A DNA stretch of 64,000 bases, taken from assembly GCF_014202825.1 (NCBI RefSeq), contig NZ_JACHHP010000001.1, positions 930,001 to 994,000 of the forward strand. Direction: 5' to 3'. This DNA is from Chiayiivirga flava (lineage in GTDB: Bacteria; Pseudomonadota; Gammaproteobacteria; Xanthomonadales; Xanthomonadaceae). A program made the position numbers and the translations under genes. The notes beneath the pieces were generated by a model. It had not been told where the DNA came from and made no database searches. It saw only the letters and a program-made list of their open reading frames with translations. Of this stretch, positions 37,387 through 46,697 are shown piece after piece. Position 1 is the stretch's first letter, and every line of letters starts with the position of its first letter.

Positions 37387-40300
37387 TCAGGGTGTGGTGC
37401 GTTCGAAGCCGTCGGACAGGATCGCGAGCGGCAACGTCACGCAGTCGATCGCGATGCCCGTCGCATCGGCGCCGGCGAGCGTGCCGTCGCCGCCGGCGAC
37501 GGTGCATCGCTGCACCGGCGCACGCGGCTGCGTCGCCACCGTCACCGAGTAGCTCGATCCATCTTCAAGCGCCACGGGGAACACAAACGGGCCGTCCGCG
37601 GCGATGCTCAACATATCGCCACTGTCGATGGCCAGCACGAGGCCGCTTCCGACCAATCCCGAGACGATGCCGCCCACGGTGTAGTCCTGCGTGACGCAGG
37701 TCACGATGACATCGGTCACGTCCGCGCCGTCGACGATGCCGTTGCCGTTGGCGACGCTGCACAGCTGGCTCGGCGCGGTCGGCTGCGTTGCCACCGCCAC
37801 GCTGTAGGATTCGCCGTCGTCGAGCGCGTCGACGAACTGGACGCTGCCGTCGGCCGGGACGTCCAGCACCTCGCCGCCGTTCAACTGCAGCTGCAGGCCC
37901 TCGCCGACCAGCCCCTCCACGGTGGCGGTCACACTGAATGTCGCCGCCGCGCAGCTCACGTCGACATCGGTCACGTCCGCCGCAGTCACCGTGCCGGTGG
38001 CGTTGGACACCACGCACGTCTGCGGCGGCGATGCGGGCTGCGCATGCACGGACACCGCGTACGTGCCACCGGCGTCGATCAGCGTGAGGAACGCGTAGCT
38101 GCCGTCCGCATCCACGGGCACCAGTTCCTCGCCGTCGTTGAGCGACAGCACCAGGCCGCTGCCGACGAGTGCGGACACGGTGCCGCCGACACTGTAGGCC
38201 TGCACGGGCGGCTGCGGTGCGATCAGGCACCACGCGGCGAGCGTGCCGGTGTCCTGGCCCACGGCGTCGCTGGCGTTGATGGTCCAGTTGCCGGCGATCG
38301 TGTGCCCGGCGAAGCCGGCAAGCGCCTGGTTCGGACTGCGCACGCCGCCGATGGCCGGGGCCTGCGCACTGCACTGGGTTTCGACCGGCGTCGGTGCGCC
38401 GTCGTCGAGGAGCACGTCGATATCGTCGGCATCGCAGCCGTTGGTGGAACCCGGCACGCCCGGACGGTCGATCACCGTCACCGTGGTGCCGGCGTGCGCC
38501 ACGGCGAACTTCAGGTCGCCGACCCAGCTGTGCGGTGCCGTGACGCGAATCTGCAGTGTGTCGACGGTGCCCGGCGCGCTCAGTGCCATCACGTCGCTGA
38601 CACCCGTCGCGTTGTTGTCCGGGATGGCAAGATTCGGCGTACGGCAGCCCAGCTCGATATTCGCGCTGGTGGCAAACGTGAAGACGGCCGACGTTGCACT
38701 GTCGCCGCAGGCGTTTTCGGCCGTCACGCGCCAGTAGTAGCGGGCGCCGCCGCTATCCAGGTTGTCGAGCGTGAACGTGGCGGCGGTGAGGCCGTCCTCG
38801 GTTGCGACGATGTCGGTGAACATGGCGTCGCGCGCGACGTCGATACGGTACGTGGCGGCCGTGGCCACAGCCTGCCAGGTGAAGGTCGCGCTGGTTCCGG
38901 CGAGTGCCGCGCGATCGGCTGGCGCTGTCAGCGTCGGGAACGTCGGCGCCGCCGCGTCGACGAGCAGCAGCGCGCTCGCCGAATGTCCGGGGCTGCCCGC
39001 GGCCGTGCCCTGCACCTCGATCGGATAACTGCCGGCCGGCGTCGCCGCGCCGACGGCGATCTGCAGCGCCGCGTCACTGCCGGGCGCCACCGGATTGGGC
39101 GTGAACGTGGCCGACGCATCGGCCGGCACGCCGCTCGCGCTCAGCGTCACCTCGGCATCGAACCCCATCTGCGCGCCGATCTGTGCGACGAAGTCCGCGC
39201 TGCCGCCGGCGCACACGCGCTGCGGGCTGGCGCCGATGGCGAGGGTGAAATCGGGCGCATCGTTACTGCAGACCGGTCGGGTGCCGCAGGCGATGCCGTG
39301 CGCGTCGAACGCGTCCCAGATGCGGCAGGCATCCGGCGTGCCGTTGGCGAGGTTGCCGTCGTCGTCGTTGACCGCGAGGTAGACCGTGTACCAGTTGGTC
39401 GCGGCGCAGCCGTCGACCTGCGCGGCGGCATTGCACTGTCCGCCGCTCGCCACGCGGAACGCGTTCTTGCTCGGCACGAGCGAGCTGTACCAGATGTCGT
39501 CCATGCGCTGCCAGCCGCTTTCGCCGTAGTGGTCGACCAGGTTCTGGGTCAGGTCCCAGTTGGCGCCGCCGGCGATCAGCGATTCGCAGTGGCCCTGGAA
39601 TCCCATCGGTCCGCGGTACGGAAAGCCCTGCGGCGTCGAATACGGGCAGGCGAAGCGGTCGCAGTTGATGCCGGCGTTGTCGGTGATGGTCGATGGCCTG
39701 GCGATGGTCGCCGAGCCGCGCGTGCTGAACTGGCCGACATCGCGCACGCCGGTGCAGTCGGTGCAGTTGTGGCACTGCACGCCGGGCTGGAAATTCGGGC
39801 CGATGCAGGCATCGCGCGTTTCGAGAAAGGCGAAGGTGTCGCCGACCGCCTCGCCGCTGGCGTTTTCGTTCGCGGCGCCGCCGGAATTGGTGTCCATGCC
39901 GTGACCCCACTCGTGCAGGAACACCGCCGCGATTTCGCCCGTGTTCGAGCACCCGCTGCCGGAGCGGAAGAAATTCACCGTGCTGCCGTTCCAGCCCGCG
40001 TTGCAGACATCGACGATGTTCATGTTCGCGCCGACCTTCGTCTGCAGCCACGCGTTGGCCGGCAGGATGCTGCGCGCCTTCTCGTTGATCCGCGTGAGGT
40101 GGTAGAAGCCGGTGCGCGAGGCGTGCGTGTTGCCGGCGCCGCCGACGCCGGGCGTGACGCAGTCGGTGCCGCCGCTGGCGCCGAGCGCGAGGTTGCCGTC
40201 GGTGTTGTTCGACAGCGAGATCGCGCCGCAGGTGTCGTTCATCTGGAAGTAGCGGCCGTTGAGCGACGTGGTCGCGGTGCCGGCGGTGAAGTCGTAGACG

Positions 40301-41331
40301 CCGTCGGTGTCGGTGACCTTGGCGCCGTTGTTGGTGACCGCCGCGAACGGGAACGGAATCACGATTTCGGTGTCGGTGTTGGTCGTCGGATAGACGCCGC
40401 CGGTGACCGTGGCGTCGGCGTTGACGTTGAGGTCGCGCACGTCGATGACGCGGCCGGCGTGGCTGTCGAACAGCACCTGCCACGTGGCCGGATTGCCCTG
40501 CACGCGGAACACGAACCGCCACGCCAGCACGTGCGTGTAGCCGGTGCCGCGCATCCCCGTGAACGCGAGCCCGGGCGCTTCGCCGCCGGGCAGCGTGGGA
40601 TAGATGCGCAGCTCGCCCGCCTCGATGGTTTCGACGATGCGGGTGTCGCCGCTGAACGCGAGCTGGTCCCAGGCCTGCGCCAGCGCATCTTCGCGCGACT
40701 GGCGCGCCTTGGCGTCGATCGCGATCTCGCTCACGCGTTCGGTGCCGAACTGCACCACGTTGCCGTGCGAGATGCGCGCGTAGGCGAACGCGCCATCGAC
40801 CGGGACACCCTGGTGGTATTGCTGCAGTTCGATGAACCACAGCGCGGCGTCCGGGCCGAACGAGCCGCTGCGCGCCGTGTCCAGGCGCAGGTCGAGCGCG
40901 TCCAGGCGCAGCAAGTCCGGCAGGGTGTCGAACAGCGCACGTACCTGCGTGCCGACCGCGGCCACATCCTGCGCGGCGGCGCCCTGCAAGGCATCCAGGC
41001 GGTTGCCGCTGCCGGGGAGGAGCGGAATGCCGCTGCCCTGCACCACGTTCGGGCGATCGGCGCGCAGGTCCCAGCGCACCTCCCAGTCGGCACCGTGCCG
41101 CTGCTGGAACGGGCGCAGGCGGTCGAGCACGAGGATCGAGCGTTCCGCGTGGCCGAGCAGCGCGGGCGTGGCCTCCAGACCCTGCGCGACGGCGCGCAGG
41201 GTTGGCACGGGCGCATCGGCGTGCGTGCTGTCTTCGTGCACCGGCGCGATGGCGACCGCGGGCCCCGCGGCGACGGACAGGATCGACAACAGCAACGCGG
41301 CGGCGCGCGCCGCCCCGGATCGGACCTTCAT
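37387..41331 (-). CDS. Large secreted zinc metalloprotease (fungalysin/M36-like) with P-domain and triple C-terminal repeats
   Basis: A 1314-aa secreted enzyme. Signal peptide about 1-27. An FTP-type propeptide region covers about 50-300 (QYHQGVPVDGAFAYARISHG). The zinc site is HEWGH near residue 472 (FLHEWGHGMDTN), with a downstream glutamate in GEAVGDTFAFLE. The catalytic part is rich in paired cysteines. Then come an Ig-like region (about 700-790), an FN3-like domain (about 795-890), a P/Homo B domain (about 893-1040; SWVGDLKFAVAHAGTTVTVI) and three related repeats of about 80 residues (about 1046-1125, 1127-1211, 1213-1297), each with two conserved cysteines. The tail ends AILSDGFERTTP. 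It probably degrades host or prey protein outside the cell; the substrate is unknown. Confidence 0.88.
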   Translation of the reverse strand: MKVRSGAARAAALLLSILSVAAGPAVAIAPVHEDSTHADAPVPTLRAVAQGLEATPALLGHAERSILVLDRLRPFQQRHGADWEVRWDLRADRPNVVQGSGIPLLPGSGNRLDALQGAAAQDVAAVGTQVRALFDTLPDLLRLDALDLRLDTARSGSFGPDAALWFIELQQYHQGVPVDGAFAYARISHGNVVQFGTERVSEIAIDAKARQSREDALAQAWDQLAFSGDTRIVETIEAGELRIYPTLPGGEAPGLAFTGMRGTGYTHVLAWRFVFRVQGNPATWQVLFDSHAGRVIDVRDLNVNADATVTGGVYPTTNTDTEIVIPFPFAAVTNNGAKVTDTDGVYDFTAGTATTSLNGRYFQMNDTCGAISLSNNTDGNLALGASGGTDCVTPGVGGAGNTHASRTGFYHLTRINEKARSILPANAWLQTKVGANMNIVDVCNAGWNGSTVNFFRSGSGCSNTGEIAAVFLHEWGHGMDTNSGGAANENASGEAVGDTFAFLETRDACIGPNFQPGVQCHNCTDCTGVRDVGQFSTRGSATIARPSTITDNAGINCDRFACPYSTPQGFPYRGPMGFQGHCESLIAGGANWDLTQNLVDHYGESGWQRMDDIWYSSLVPSKNAFRVASGGQCNAAAQVDGCAATNWYTVYLAVNDDDGNLANGTPDACRIWDAFDAHGIACGTRPVCSNDAPDFTLAIGASPQRVCAGGSADFVAQIGAQMGFDAEVTLSASGVPADASATFTPNPVAPGSDAALQIAVGAATPAGSYPIEVQGTAAGSPGHSASALLLVDAAAPTFPTLTAPADRAALAGTSATFTWQAVATAATYRIDVARDAMFTDIVATEDGLTAATFTLDNLDSGGARYYWRVTAENACGDSATSAVFTFATSANIELGCRTPNLAIPDNNATGVSDVMALSAPGTVDTLQIRVTAPHSWVGDLKFAVAHAGTTVTVIDRPGVPGSTNGCDADDIDVLLDDGAPTPVETQCSAQAPAIGGVRSPNQALAGFAGHTIAGNWTINASDAVGQDTGTLAAWCLIAPQPPVQAYSVGGTVSALVGSGLVLSLNDGEELVPVDADGSYAFLTLIDAGGTYAVSVHAQPASPPQTCVVSNATGTVTAADVTDVDVSCAAATFSVTATVEGLVGEGLQLQLNGGEVLDVPADGSVQFVDALDDGESYSVAVATQPTAPSQLCSVANGNGIVDGADVTDVIVTCVTQDYTVGGIVSGLVGSGLVLAIDSGDMLSIAADGPFVFPVALEDGSSYSVTVATQPRAPVQRCTVAGGDGTLAGADATGIAIDCVTLPLAILSDGFERTTP

Positions 41332-41420
41332 CTTGAACCCCCAGAGAATTCGACGGTCGACGCGACGGCGTCGGTTCGGCTCGGCGCGCCCCCAGCGAAC
41401 CGAGCCGCGAGTCTAGCAAA

Positions 41421-41467
41421 GCCCGCGTCGTGCCGGACCACGGCGCGCTCGCGGTCCGACGCGGGAC
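41421..41467 (-). terminator. Possible terminator hairpin after folA
   Basis: GCCCGCGTCGTGCCGGACC pairs with GGTCCGACGCGGG with a bulge, 5 bp beyond the folA stop and before the protease gene. No U-run. Confidence 0.3.
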
Positions 41468-41471
41468 GCGG

Positions 41472-41963
41472 TCAGCCCCGGACGTAGTCGACGAACTCGA
41501 ACGCCGCCGCGTGCGCCGCATCGGCGCCGTGGGCTTCGCGCCACGCGACCGTCCAGCCGTCCGGATCGACCGCCGGGAACCACGTGTCGGCGTCCTCCAC
41601 GGCCAGATCGACCCAGGTCAGGTGCAGATGCGTCGCGCGCGGCAGTGCCTGCGCATACACCTGCGCACCGCCGATGACGAACAGCGGCTCGTCGCGCGCG
41701 AGCATGCCGAGCGCGGCCTCGAACGAGGCCACCGCCGTCATCCCGTCGAACGGCGCGACGCCGCCGCGCGTGAGCACCAGGTTGCGTCGCTTCGGCAAGG
41801 CGCGGCCGAGCGACTGTGCGGTCTTGCGACCCATCAACACCGTGCCGCCGAGGGTCAGCGCCTTGAAGCGCCGCAGATCGTCCGGCAAGTGCCACGGCAG
41901 CGCGTTGCTGCGGCCGATGGCACGGTTGCGGTCGAGCGCGGCGATCAGCGCGATGTCGCGCAC
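41472..41963 (-). CDS. folA: Dihydrofolate reductase
   Basis: A 163-aa NADPH enzyme that regenerates tetrahydrofolate. N-terminal IALIAALDRNRAIGRSNALPWHLPDDL segments are typical, with the catalytic aspartate in LPDDLRRFK. GGTVLMGRKTAQSLGRALP and FVIGGAQVYAQAL bind cofactor. It starts 1 bp after the thyA stop, the classic thyA-folA pair, which couples dTMP synthesis to folate recycling. Confidence 0.97.
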   Translation of the reverse strand: MRDIALIAALDRNRAIGRSNALPWHLPDDLRRFKALTLGGTVLMGRKTAQSLGRALPKRRNLVLTRGGVAPFDGMTAVASFEAALGMLARDEPLFVIGGAQVYAQALPRATHLHLTWVDLAVEDADTWFPAVDPDGWTVAWREAHGADAAHAAAFEFVDYVRG

Positions 41964-41964
41964 G

Positions 41965-42759
41965 TCACACCGCGACGGGCGCGCGGATTGCCGGCGCCGG
42001 ATCGTAGCCGCGGATCGCGATGTCGTCGTGGGTAAAGGCGAACAGGTCGCGCACCTGCGGATTCAGTTCCAGCCGCGGCAGCGCGCGCGGCGTCCGTGCG
42101 AGCTGTTCGCGCGCCTGTTCGAAGTGATTCGAGTACAGGTGCGCATCGCCGAGCGTGTGCACGAAGTCGCCCACCTGCAGGTCGCAGACCTGGGCCACCA
42201 TGTGCGTGAGCAGCGCATAGCTTGCGATGTTGAACGGCACGCCGAGGAAGATGTCGCCCGAACGCTGGTAGAGCTGGCAGCTGAGCCTGCCGTCGGCGAC
42301 ATAGAACTGGAACAGCGCGTGGCATGGCTGCAGCGCCATCTTCGGCAGCTCGGCCACGTTCCAGGCGCTGACGACGAGCCGGCGCGAATCGGGATTGCGG
42401 CGGATCTCGCCCAACACCCATTGCATCTGGTCGATTTCCACGCCGCCGGCGCCGGTCCAGCGCCGCCATTGCGCGCCGTACACCGGCCCCAGCTCGCCAT
42501 CGGCATCGGCCCATTCGTCCCAGATCGAGACCTTGTTTTCGCGCAGATAGGCGATGTTGGTTTCGCCGCGCAGGAACCACAGCAGTTCGTGCACGATCGA
42601 GCGCAGATGCAGTTTCTTCGTGGTGACGAGCGGGAAGCCCTGCGCCAGATCGAACCGCATCTGCCAGCCGAACACGCTGCGGGTGCCGGTGCCGGTGCGG
42701 TCGGATTTTTCCGTGCCGTGCTCCAGCACGTGGCGCAGCAGATCGAGGTAGGCCTGCAT
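41965..42759 (-). CDS. thyA: Thymidylate synthase
   Basis: A 264-aa enzyme (same length as E. coli ThyA) that methylates dUMP to dTMP. The catalytic cysteine is C146 in [12 protein letters not shown]. Further motifs are [49 protein letters not shown] and the C-terminal IRAPVAV. It sits between lgt and folA in the conserved lgt-thyA-folA order, with 1-bp gaps. Confidence 0.98.
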   Translation of the reverse strand: MQAYLDLLRHVLEHGTEKSDRTGTGTRSVFGWQMRFDLAQGFPLVTTKKLHLRSIVHELLWFLRGETNIAYLRENKVSIWDEWADADGELGPVYGAQWRRWTGAGGVEIDQMQWVLGEIRRNPDSRRLVVSAWNVAELPKMALQPCHALFQFYVADGRLSCQLYQRSGDIFLGVPFNIASYALLTHMVAQVCDLQVGDFVHTLGDAHLYSNHFEQAREQLARTPRALPRLELNPQVRDLFAFTHDDIAIRGYDPAPAIRAPVAV

Positions 42760-42760
42760 G

Positions 42761-43654
42761 TCAGGCCTGCTCGGGGGTGGACGTTGCGTCCGATCGCACC
42801 GGCTGCAGCGTGGGCGCGCGGCGCGACAGCCACAGCAGGAGCAGGCCCACGCCGATCAGCGGCAGCGACAGCAGCTGCCCCATCGTCAGCCAGCCGAACG
42901 CGAGGTAGCCCAGATGCGCATCGGGCTGGCGCACGAACTCCACCGCAAACCGGAACACGCCGTACAGCAGCGCGAACAGGCCCGACACCGCGTAACGCGG
43001 TCGCGGCTTCGACGAGAACCACCACAGCAGCACGAACATCGCCACGCCTTCGAGCGCGAACTGGTACAGCTGCGAGGGATGCCGCGCATAGGCCTCCAGC
43101 GCGCCGCTGGCGTGCAGCTCGCGCAACGCGTCGGCAGGCAGATCGGCATATTCGGCCGGCAACGAATTCGGGAACACCATCGCCCACGGCACATCGGTGT
43201 GCCGGCCCCACAATTCGCCGCCGATGAAATTGCCGATGCGCCCGAGGCCAAGGCCGGTGGGCACGATCGGCGCGATGAAATCCATCGTGTCGAACACGTG
43301 CAGCCGGTGCCTGCGCGACCACCACACCACGGCCGCCATCACGCCGAGCAGACCGCCGTGGAAGCTCATGCCGCCTTCCCACACCTTGAACGCGGTGAGC
43401 GGATGCGCGATCACGTTCTCGAGGTTGTAGAAGAAGATGTAGCCCAGCCTGCCGCCGAGCACCACGCCGAGCATGCCGTAGAAGATCAGGTCCGAATACG
43501 CCTGCTCGCTGACCGGCAGCCGGCCGGCGCGCAGCCGCCGGCGACCGAGCCACCATCCGATCGCGAACGCAACGGCATAGGTGATGCCGTACCAGTGGAT
43601 CGCCACGGGGCCGAGCGAAATGGCGATGGGGTCGATCTGGTGCAGAAGGCTCAT
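42761..43654 (-). CDS. lgt: Prolipoprotein diacylglyceryl transferase
   Basis: A 297-aa inner-membrane enzyme that transfers diacylglycerol to the lipobox cysteine of prolipoproteins. It has seven hydrophobic segments. The Lgt signature is [16 protein letters not shown] (about residues 135-150); [11 protein letters not shown] and the N-terminal [13 protein letters not shown] are also diagnostic. The ATG at 43654 is preferred to a TTG four codons upstream. It would process the two lipoproteins seen at 60178 and 62447. Confidence 0.97.
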   Translation of the reverse strand: MSLLHQIDPIAISLGPVAIHWYGITYAVAFAIGWWLGRRRLRAGRLPVSEQAYSDLIFYGMLGVVLGGRLGYIFFYNLENVIAHPLTAFKVWEGGMSFHGGLLGVMAAVVWWSRRHRLHVFDTMDFIAPIVPTGLGLGRIGNFIGGELWGRHTDVPWAMVFPNSLPAEYADLPADALRELHASGALEAYARHPSQLYQFALEGVAMFVLLWWFSSKPRPRYAVSGLFALLYGVFRFAVEFVRQPDAHLGYLAFGWLTMGQLLSLPLIGVGLLLLWLSRRAPTLQPVRSDATSTPEQA

Positions 43655-43790
43655 GGGTGCGCGCAACCGGGACGGGCTTGTCTGCTTACCCCGTCAAGGG
43701 GGAAGGGCTTTGAGGCGAGATCGAGAGCCAAGCCGGCCCCCGTCTCGTCAAGAGAGGCGGGTTCGAGAGCCGGAGCAAGCCGCTTTTCCA

Positions 43791-44993
43791 TCACGCCGGC
43801 AACACGCGACAAATGAAGCCCTTGAGGTAGTCGGTCTCCGGGATCGCGGCATGCACCGGATGGTCCGGCCCCTGTTGCAGCTGTTCGAGGATCTGCACCT
43901 GCCGATCCAGGTGGCGCGCGCCCGCACCGATCGCATCGAGCAGCGACTGCCGCGCCATGTGGTGGCTGCACGAACAGGTCACGAGGATGCCGTCGCGTTC
44001 CAGCACTTGCATCGCCATCTCGTTGATGCGGCGGTAAGCAAGCGCGCCTTCCTTGAAATCCTTCTTGCGTTTCACGAATGCGGGCGGATCGAGGATCACC
44101 ACGTCCCAGCGCTTGCGTTCCTGCCGCGCGGCCTTGAGGAAATCGAACGCGTCCGCTTCGACGGCCGCGACGCGATCTGCCATGCCGTTGAGCGCCGCGT
44201 TGTGCCGCACCGCCTCCACCGCGGATTTCGACGCGTCCACGCACGTGACCTCGCTTGCGCCGAAGCCGGCCGCGCGTATCCCCCAGGCGCCGACGTAGCT
44301 GAAGACATCGAGCACGCGCGCGCCGCGCACGTAGGACGCGAGGCGATCGCGGTTCGCGTGCTGGTCGAAGAACCACCCGGTCTTCTGGCCCGACACCGGA
44401 TCGATGTCGAAGTCGAGCCCGCCTTCGCGCACGCGCGCGAGCGAGGCATGCGCGCCGATGCCGACGTCCACGTACTCGGGCAGGGCTTCGAGGCGTCGCA
44501 CCGATCCCGCGTTTTTCCAGACCAGCGCGGCATTGCCGAACACCTTGGCCACCGCCGCCTCGATCTCGCCACGCAGCGCTTCCATGCCGGCGGTCGCGAT
44601 CTGTCCGACGATCAGGTCGCCGAAGCGGTCGAGCACGAGGCCGGGCAGGCCGTCGGATTCGCCGAACACGAGCCGGTAGTACGGCTCCGCATACAGTTTT
44701 TCGCGCAGCGACAGCGCCACGTTGAGGCGGTGCACGATCAGCGAACGATCCAGCGCATGCGCGGTGCGATCCACCAGACGCGCCGAAATCAGCGTGTTCG
44801 GATTGACGTAACCGGTGCCGAGGATCTTGCCGCCGGCGTCGGCGATGCGCACCGCCTGCCCGGGCGACAACGCCGTGAGCGGCGTGCGCGCGATGTCGAC
44901 CTCGTTGCTGAACACCCACAGATGGCCGCCGCGCAGGCGGCGTTCCTCGCCGCGGCGCAGTTGCAGCAGTGCGGGTTCGGCCACGGCGCTCAC
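43791..44993 (-). CDS. rlmI: RlmI-like 23S rRNA cytosine-C5 methyltransferase
   Basis: A 400-aa class I rRNA methyltransferase of the RlmI/YccW type, with an N-terminal PUA domain (about 5-80; EERRLRGGHLWVFSNEVD), an EEHEE-like middle domain and a C-terminal SAM domain (ARVLDVFSYVGAWGIRAAGF, VTCVDASKSAVEAV). The catalytic motifs are ILDPPAFVKRKKD and TCSCSHHM. E. coli RlmI (396 aa) modifies C1962 of 23S rRNA. The GTG start overlaps the terC-like stop (GTGA). The exact methylated base is inferred from homology. Confidence 0.9.
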   Translation of the reverse strand: MSAVAEPALLQLRRGEERRLRGGHLWVFSNEVDIARTPLTALSPGQAVRIADAGGKILGTGYVNPNTLISARLVDRTAHALDRSLIVHRLNVALSLREKLYAEPYYRLVFGESDGLPGLVLDRFGDLIVGQIATAGMEALRGEIEAAVAKVFGNAALVWKNAGSVRRLEALPEYVDVGIGAHASLARVREGGLDFDIDPVSGQKTGWFFDQHANRDRLASYVRGARVLDVFSYVGAWGIRAAGFGASEVTCVDASKSAVEAVRHNAALNGMADRVAAVEADAFDFLKAARQERKRWDVVILDPPAFVKRKKDFKEGALAYRRINEMAMQVLERDGILVTCSCSHHMARQSLLDAIGAGARHLDRQVQILEQLQQGPDHPVHAAIPETDYLKGFICRVLPA

Positions 44994-45736
44994 GCGTCCG
45001 AGGCCGGCAACGACCGCTTGCGCGCCTGCTTGCGCCGCGCCAGAAGGTTGAGCGTTTCCACCAGGATCGAGAAGCCCATCGCGAAGTAGAGGTAGGCGCG
45101 CGGAATGTGGAAATCCAGGCCGTCGGCGATCAGCGCCACGCCGACCAGGATCAGGAACGTCAGCGCAAGCATCTTCACCGTCGGATGACGGTCGATGAAG
45201 TTCCCGATGGGGTTCGACGCGAAGATCATCACGCCCACCGCGATCAGGATCGCCGCGATCATCACCGGGATGTGGTCGACCATGCCGACCGCGGTGATCA
45301 CCGAATCGAGCGAGAACACGATGTCGATGATGGCGATCTGCGCGATCACGTAGCCGAACTTCGACGAGGGCTTGGTATCGATGCTTTCGTCGTCGCCGTG
45401 GCCCTCCATCGCGTCGTGGATCTCCATCGTGCCCTTGACCAGCAGGAACAGGCCGCCGCCGATGAGCACCAGATCGCGGATCGAGATCGCCTTGCCGAAC
45501 AGGGTGAACAGATCGGACTGCATGCGTGCGAGGAACGCCAGCGAGATCAGCAGCGCGATGCGCGTCACGCACGCGAGTGCCAGGCCGAACTTGCGCGCCC
45601 ACGGCCGCTGCTCGGGCGGCAGCTTGCTGACCGCGATGGAGATGAAGACCAGGTTGTCGACGCCGAGCACGATCTCGAGCGTGGTCAGGGTCGCGAGCGC
45701 GATCCAGATTTCCGTGCTGAACATCCAATCGAACAT
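44990..45736 (-). CDS. TerC-family integral membrane protein
   Basis: A 248-aa membrane protein with about seven helices. Two intramembrane acidic motifs stand out: LEIVLGVDNLVFI (about residues 20-32) and IDIVFSLDSVITAVGM (about 130-145), with FASNPIGNFIDRHPTVKML following. TerC/YoaE/Alx-type proteins are linked to metal-ion (Mn, Te) efflux and loading of exported enzymes. No CBS domain is present. GAGG lies just upstream of the ATG. It is translationally coupled to the rlmI-like gene. Confidence 0.92.
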   Translation of the reverse strand: MFDWMFSTEIWIALATLTTLEIVLGVDNLVFISIAVSKLPPEQRPWARKFGLALACVTRIALLISLAFLARMQSDLFTLFGKAISIRDLVLIGGGLFLLVKGTMEIHDAMEGHGDDESIDTKPSSKFGYVIAQIAIIDIVFSLDSVITAVGMVDHIPVMIAAILIAVGVMIFASNPIGNFIDRHPTVKMLALTFLILVGVALIADGLDFHIPRAYLYFAMGFSILVETLNLLARRKQARKRSLPASDA

Positions 45737-45750
45737 CGAAACCTCGTGAC

Positions 45751-46140
45751 TTACGCCGGCAACCAGCGCGGGATCAGGATCATGCCCCAGACCAGCAGCA
45801 CGTTGAGCATCAGCAGGAACACGGCCGCCGACCCCATGTCCTTGGCGCGGCCGGCCAGTTCGTTCCATTCCGGGCCCCAGCGGTCCACGACCGCCTCCAG
45901 CGCCGAATTGAGCACCTCGATGCCCAGCACCAGCAGCAGCGAACCGATCAGCAACGCGCGTTCCACGCCGCTCGCGCCGAGCCACGCGCCGAGCGGCGCG
46001 AGTACGACGAACAGGTAGACCTCCAGCCGGAACGAGGATTCGAGCCGCCAGCACTGGCGCAACCCGTTGAGCGACCAGCGCAGCGCATGCAGCACCCGCA
46101 CGGGGCCGCGCGGGGCGAGGCTGCCTTCGCTGTCGGCCAT
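45751..46140 (-). CDS. dgkA: Diacylglycerol kinase (DgkA-type)
   Basis: A 129-aa trimeric membrane kinase that phosphorylates diacylglycerol to phosphatidate. It has an N-terminal amphipathic part (HALRWSLNGLRQCWRLESSF) and three membrane helices (about 40-56, 60-82, 100-124). The catalytic motif is ENxA(x)E-like: IEVLNSALEAVVDR, then GRAKDMGSAAVFL. Length matches E. coli DgkA (122 aa). It precedes the terC-like gene by 14 bp. Confidence 0.95.
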   Translation of the reverse strand: MADSEGSLAPRGPVRVLHALRWSLNGLRQCWRLESSFRLEVYLFVVLAPLGAWLGASGVERALLIGSLLLVLGIEVLNSALEAVVDRWGPEWNELAGRAKDMGSAAVFLLMLNVLLVWGMILIPRWLPA

Positions 46141-46379
46141 GCGTCAGGCCACCGGCCGCGCAGGCACCGCGCGCGCCCGTGCCCGGGGGCCGCACCCCGG
46201 GAGGGATTGCAGGAAAATCAACATGATGTCACCGAGGCGGCCGGGCAGAACGCGTATCATGCCAAGGGGCGATGGCAGCAACAAGCGCGGCTGGGGAGCG
46301 GAGCTTCGTCCTCGCTGTGCCGGCTTGGGTGCGGGATGCGCATGCGTTGGAGGGGAAAGCGTGTTTCGGGGGCGGCAAA

Positions 46380-46423
46380 CCCCCTTCCGGCTGCCGCCAC
46401 CTTCCCCCGCAAGCGGGAGAAGG
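46380..46423. repeat. Family B element, left arm of an inverted pair
   Basis: CCCCCTTCCGGCTGCCGCC, ACCTTCCCCCGC, AA, GCGGGAGAAGG. It is the reverse complement of 46522-46565; the loop is 98 bp and includes two direct copies of TTCGATGGGGTGC. The 46141-46697 gap has no gene. Confidence 0.88.
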
Positions 46424-46521
46424 ATGCTTCGATGGGGTGCTTCGATGGGGTGCGGGCTCGGCCGTTCTTCCTGTCCGCGCATCACGCAGATCGGGTCTTC
46501 CTCTGCGCACATCGAAGGAAC

Positions 46522-46565
46522 CCTTCTCCCGCTTGCGGGGGAAGGTGGCGGCAGCCGGAAGGGGG
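46522..46565. repeat. Family B element, right arm of an inverted pair
   Basis: CCTTCTCCCGC, TT, GCGGGGGAAGG, TGGCGGCAGCCGGAAGGGGG: partner of 46380-46423. Confidence 0.88.
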
Positions 46566-46697
46566 TGAAACATCCCGCGCCCCGCATGACCTGCGGTCAC
46601 GTCGCCGCCCGCGCCACGTCCTGTCCCAGACGACCCCGCATTGCCGCTGCAGCCCGTGCGCGGCACCATTGATGTTTTCCGACCAGGACCCCGCCCC

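Noticed and set aside
37366..41487. Very long plus-strand frame (1373 aa) opposite the protease gene
   Set aside because: Antisense shadow: high GC leaves few stops. The minus strand has signal peptide, HEWGH and known domains; the plus frame is arginine/alanine-rich with none.
46424..46521. Loop of family B pair considered as a small RNA gene
   Set aside because: No promoter or terminator features apart from the arms, and the second family B pair has an unrelated loop.
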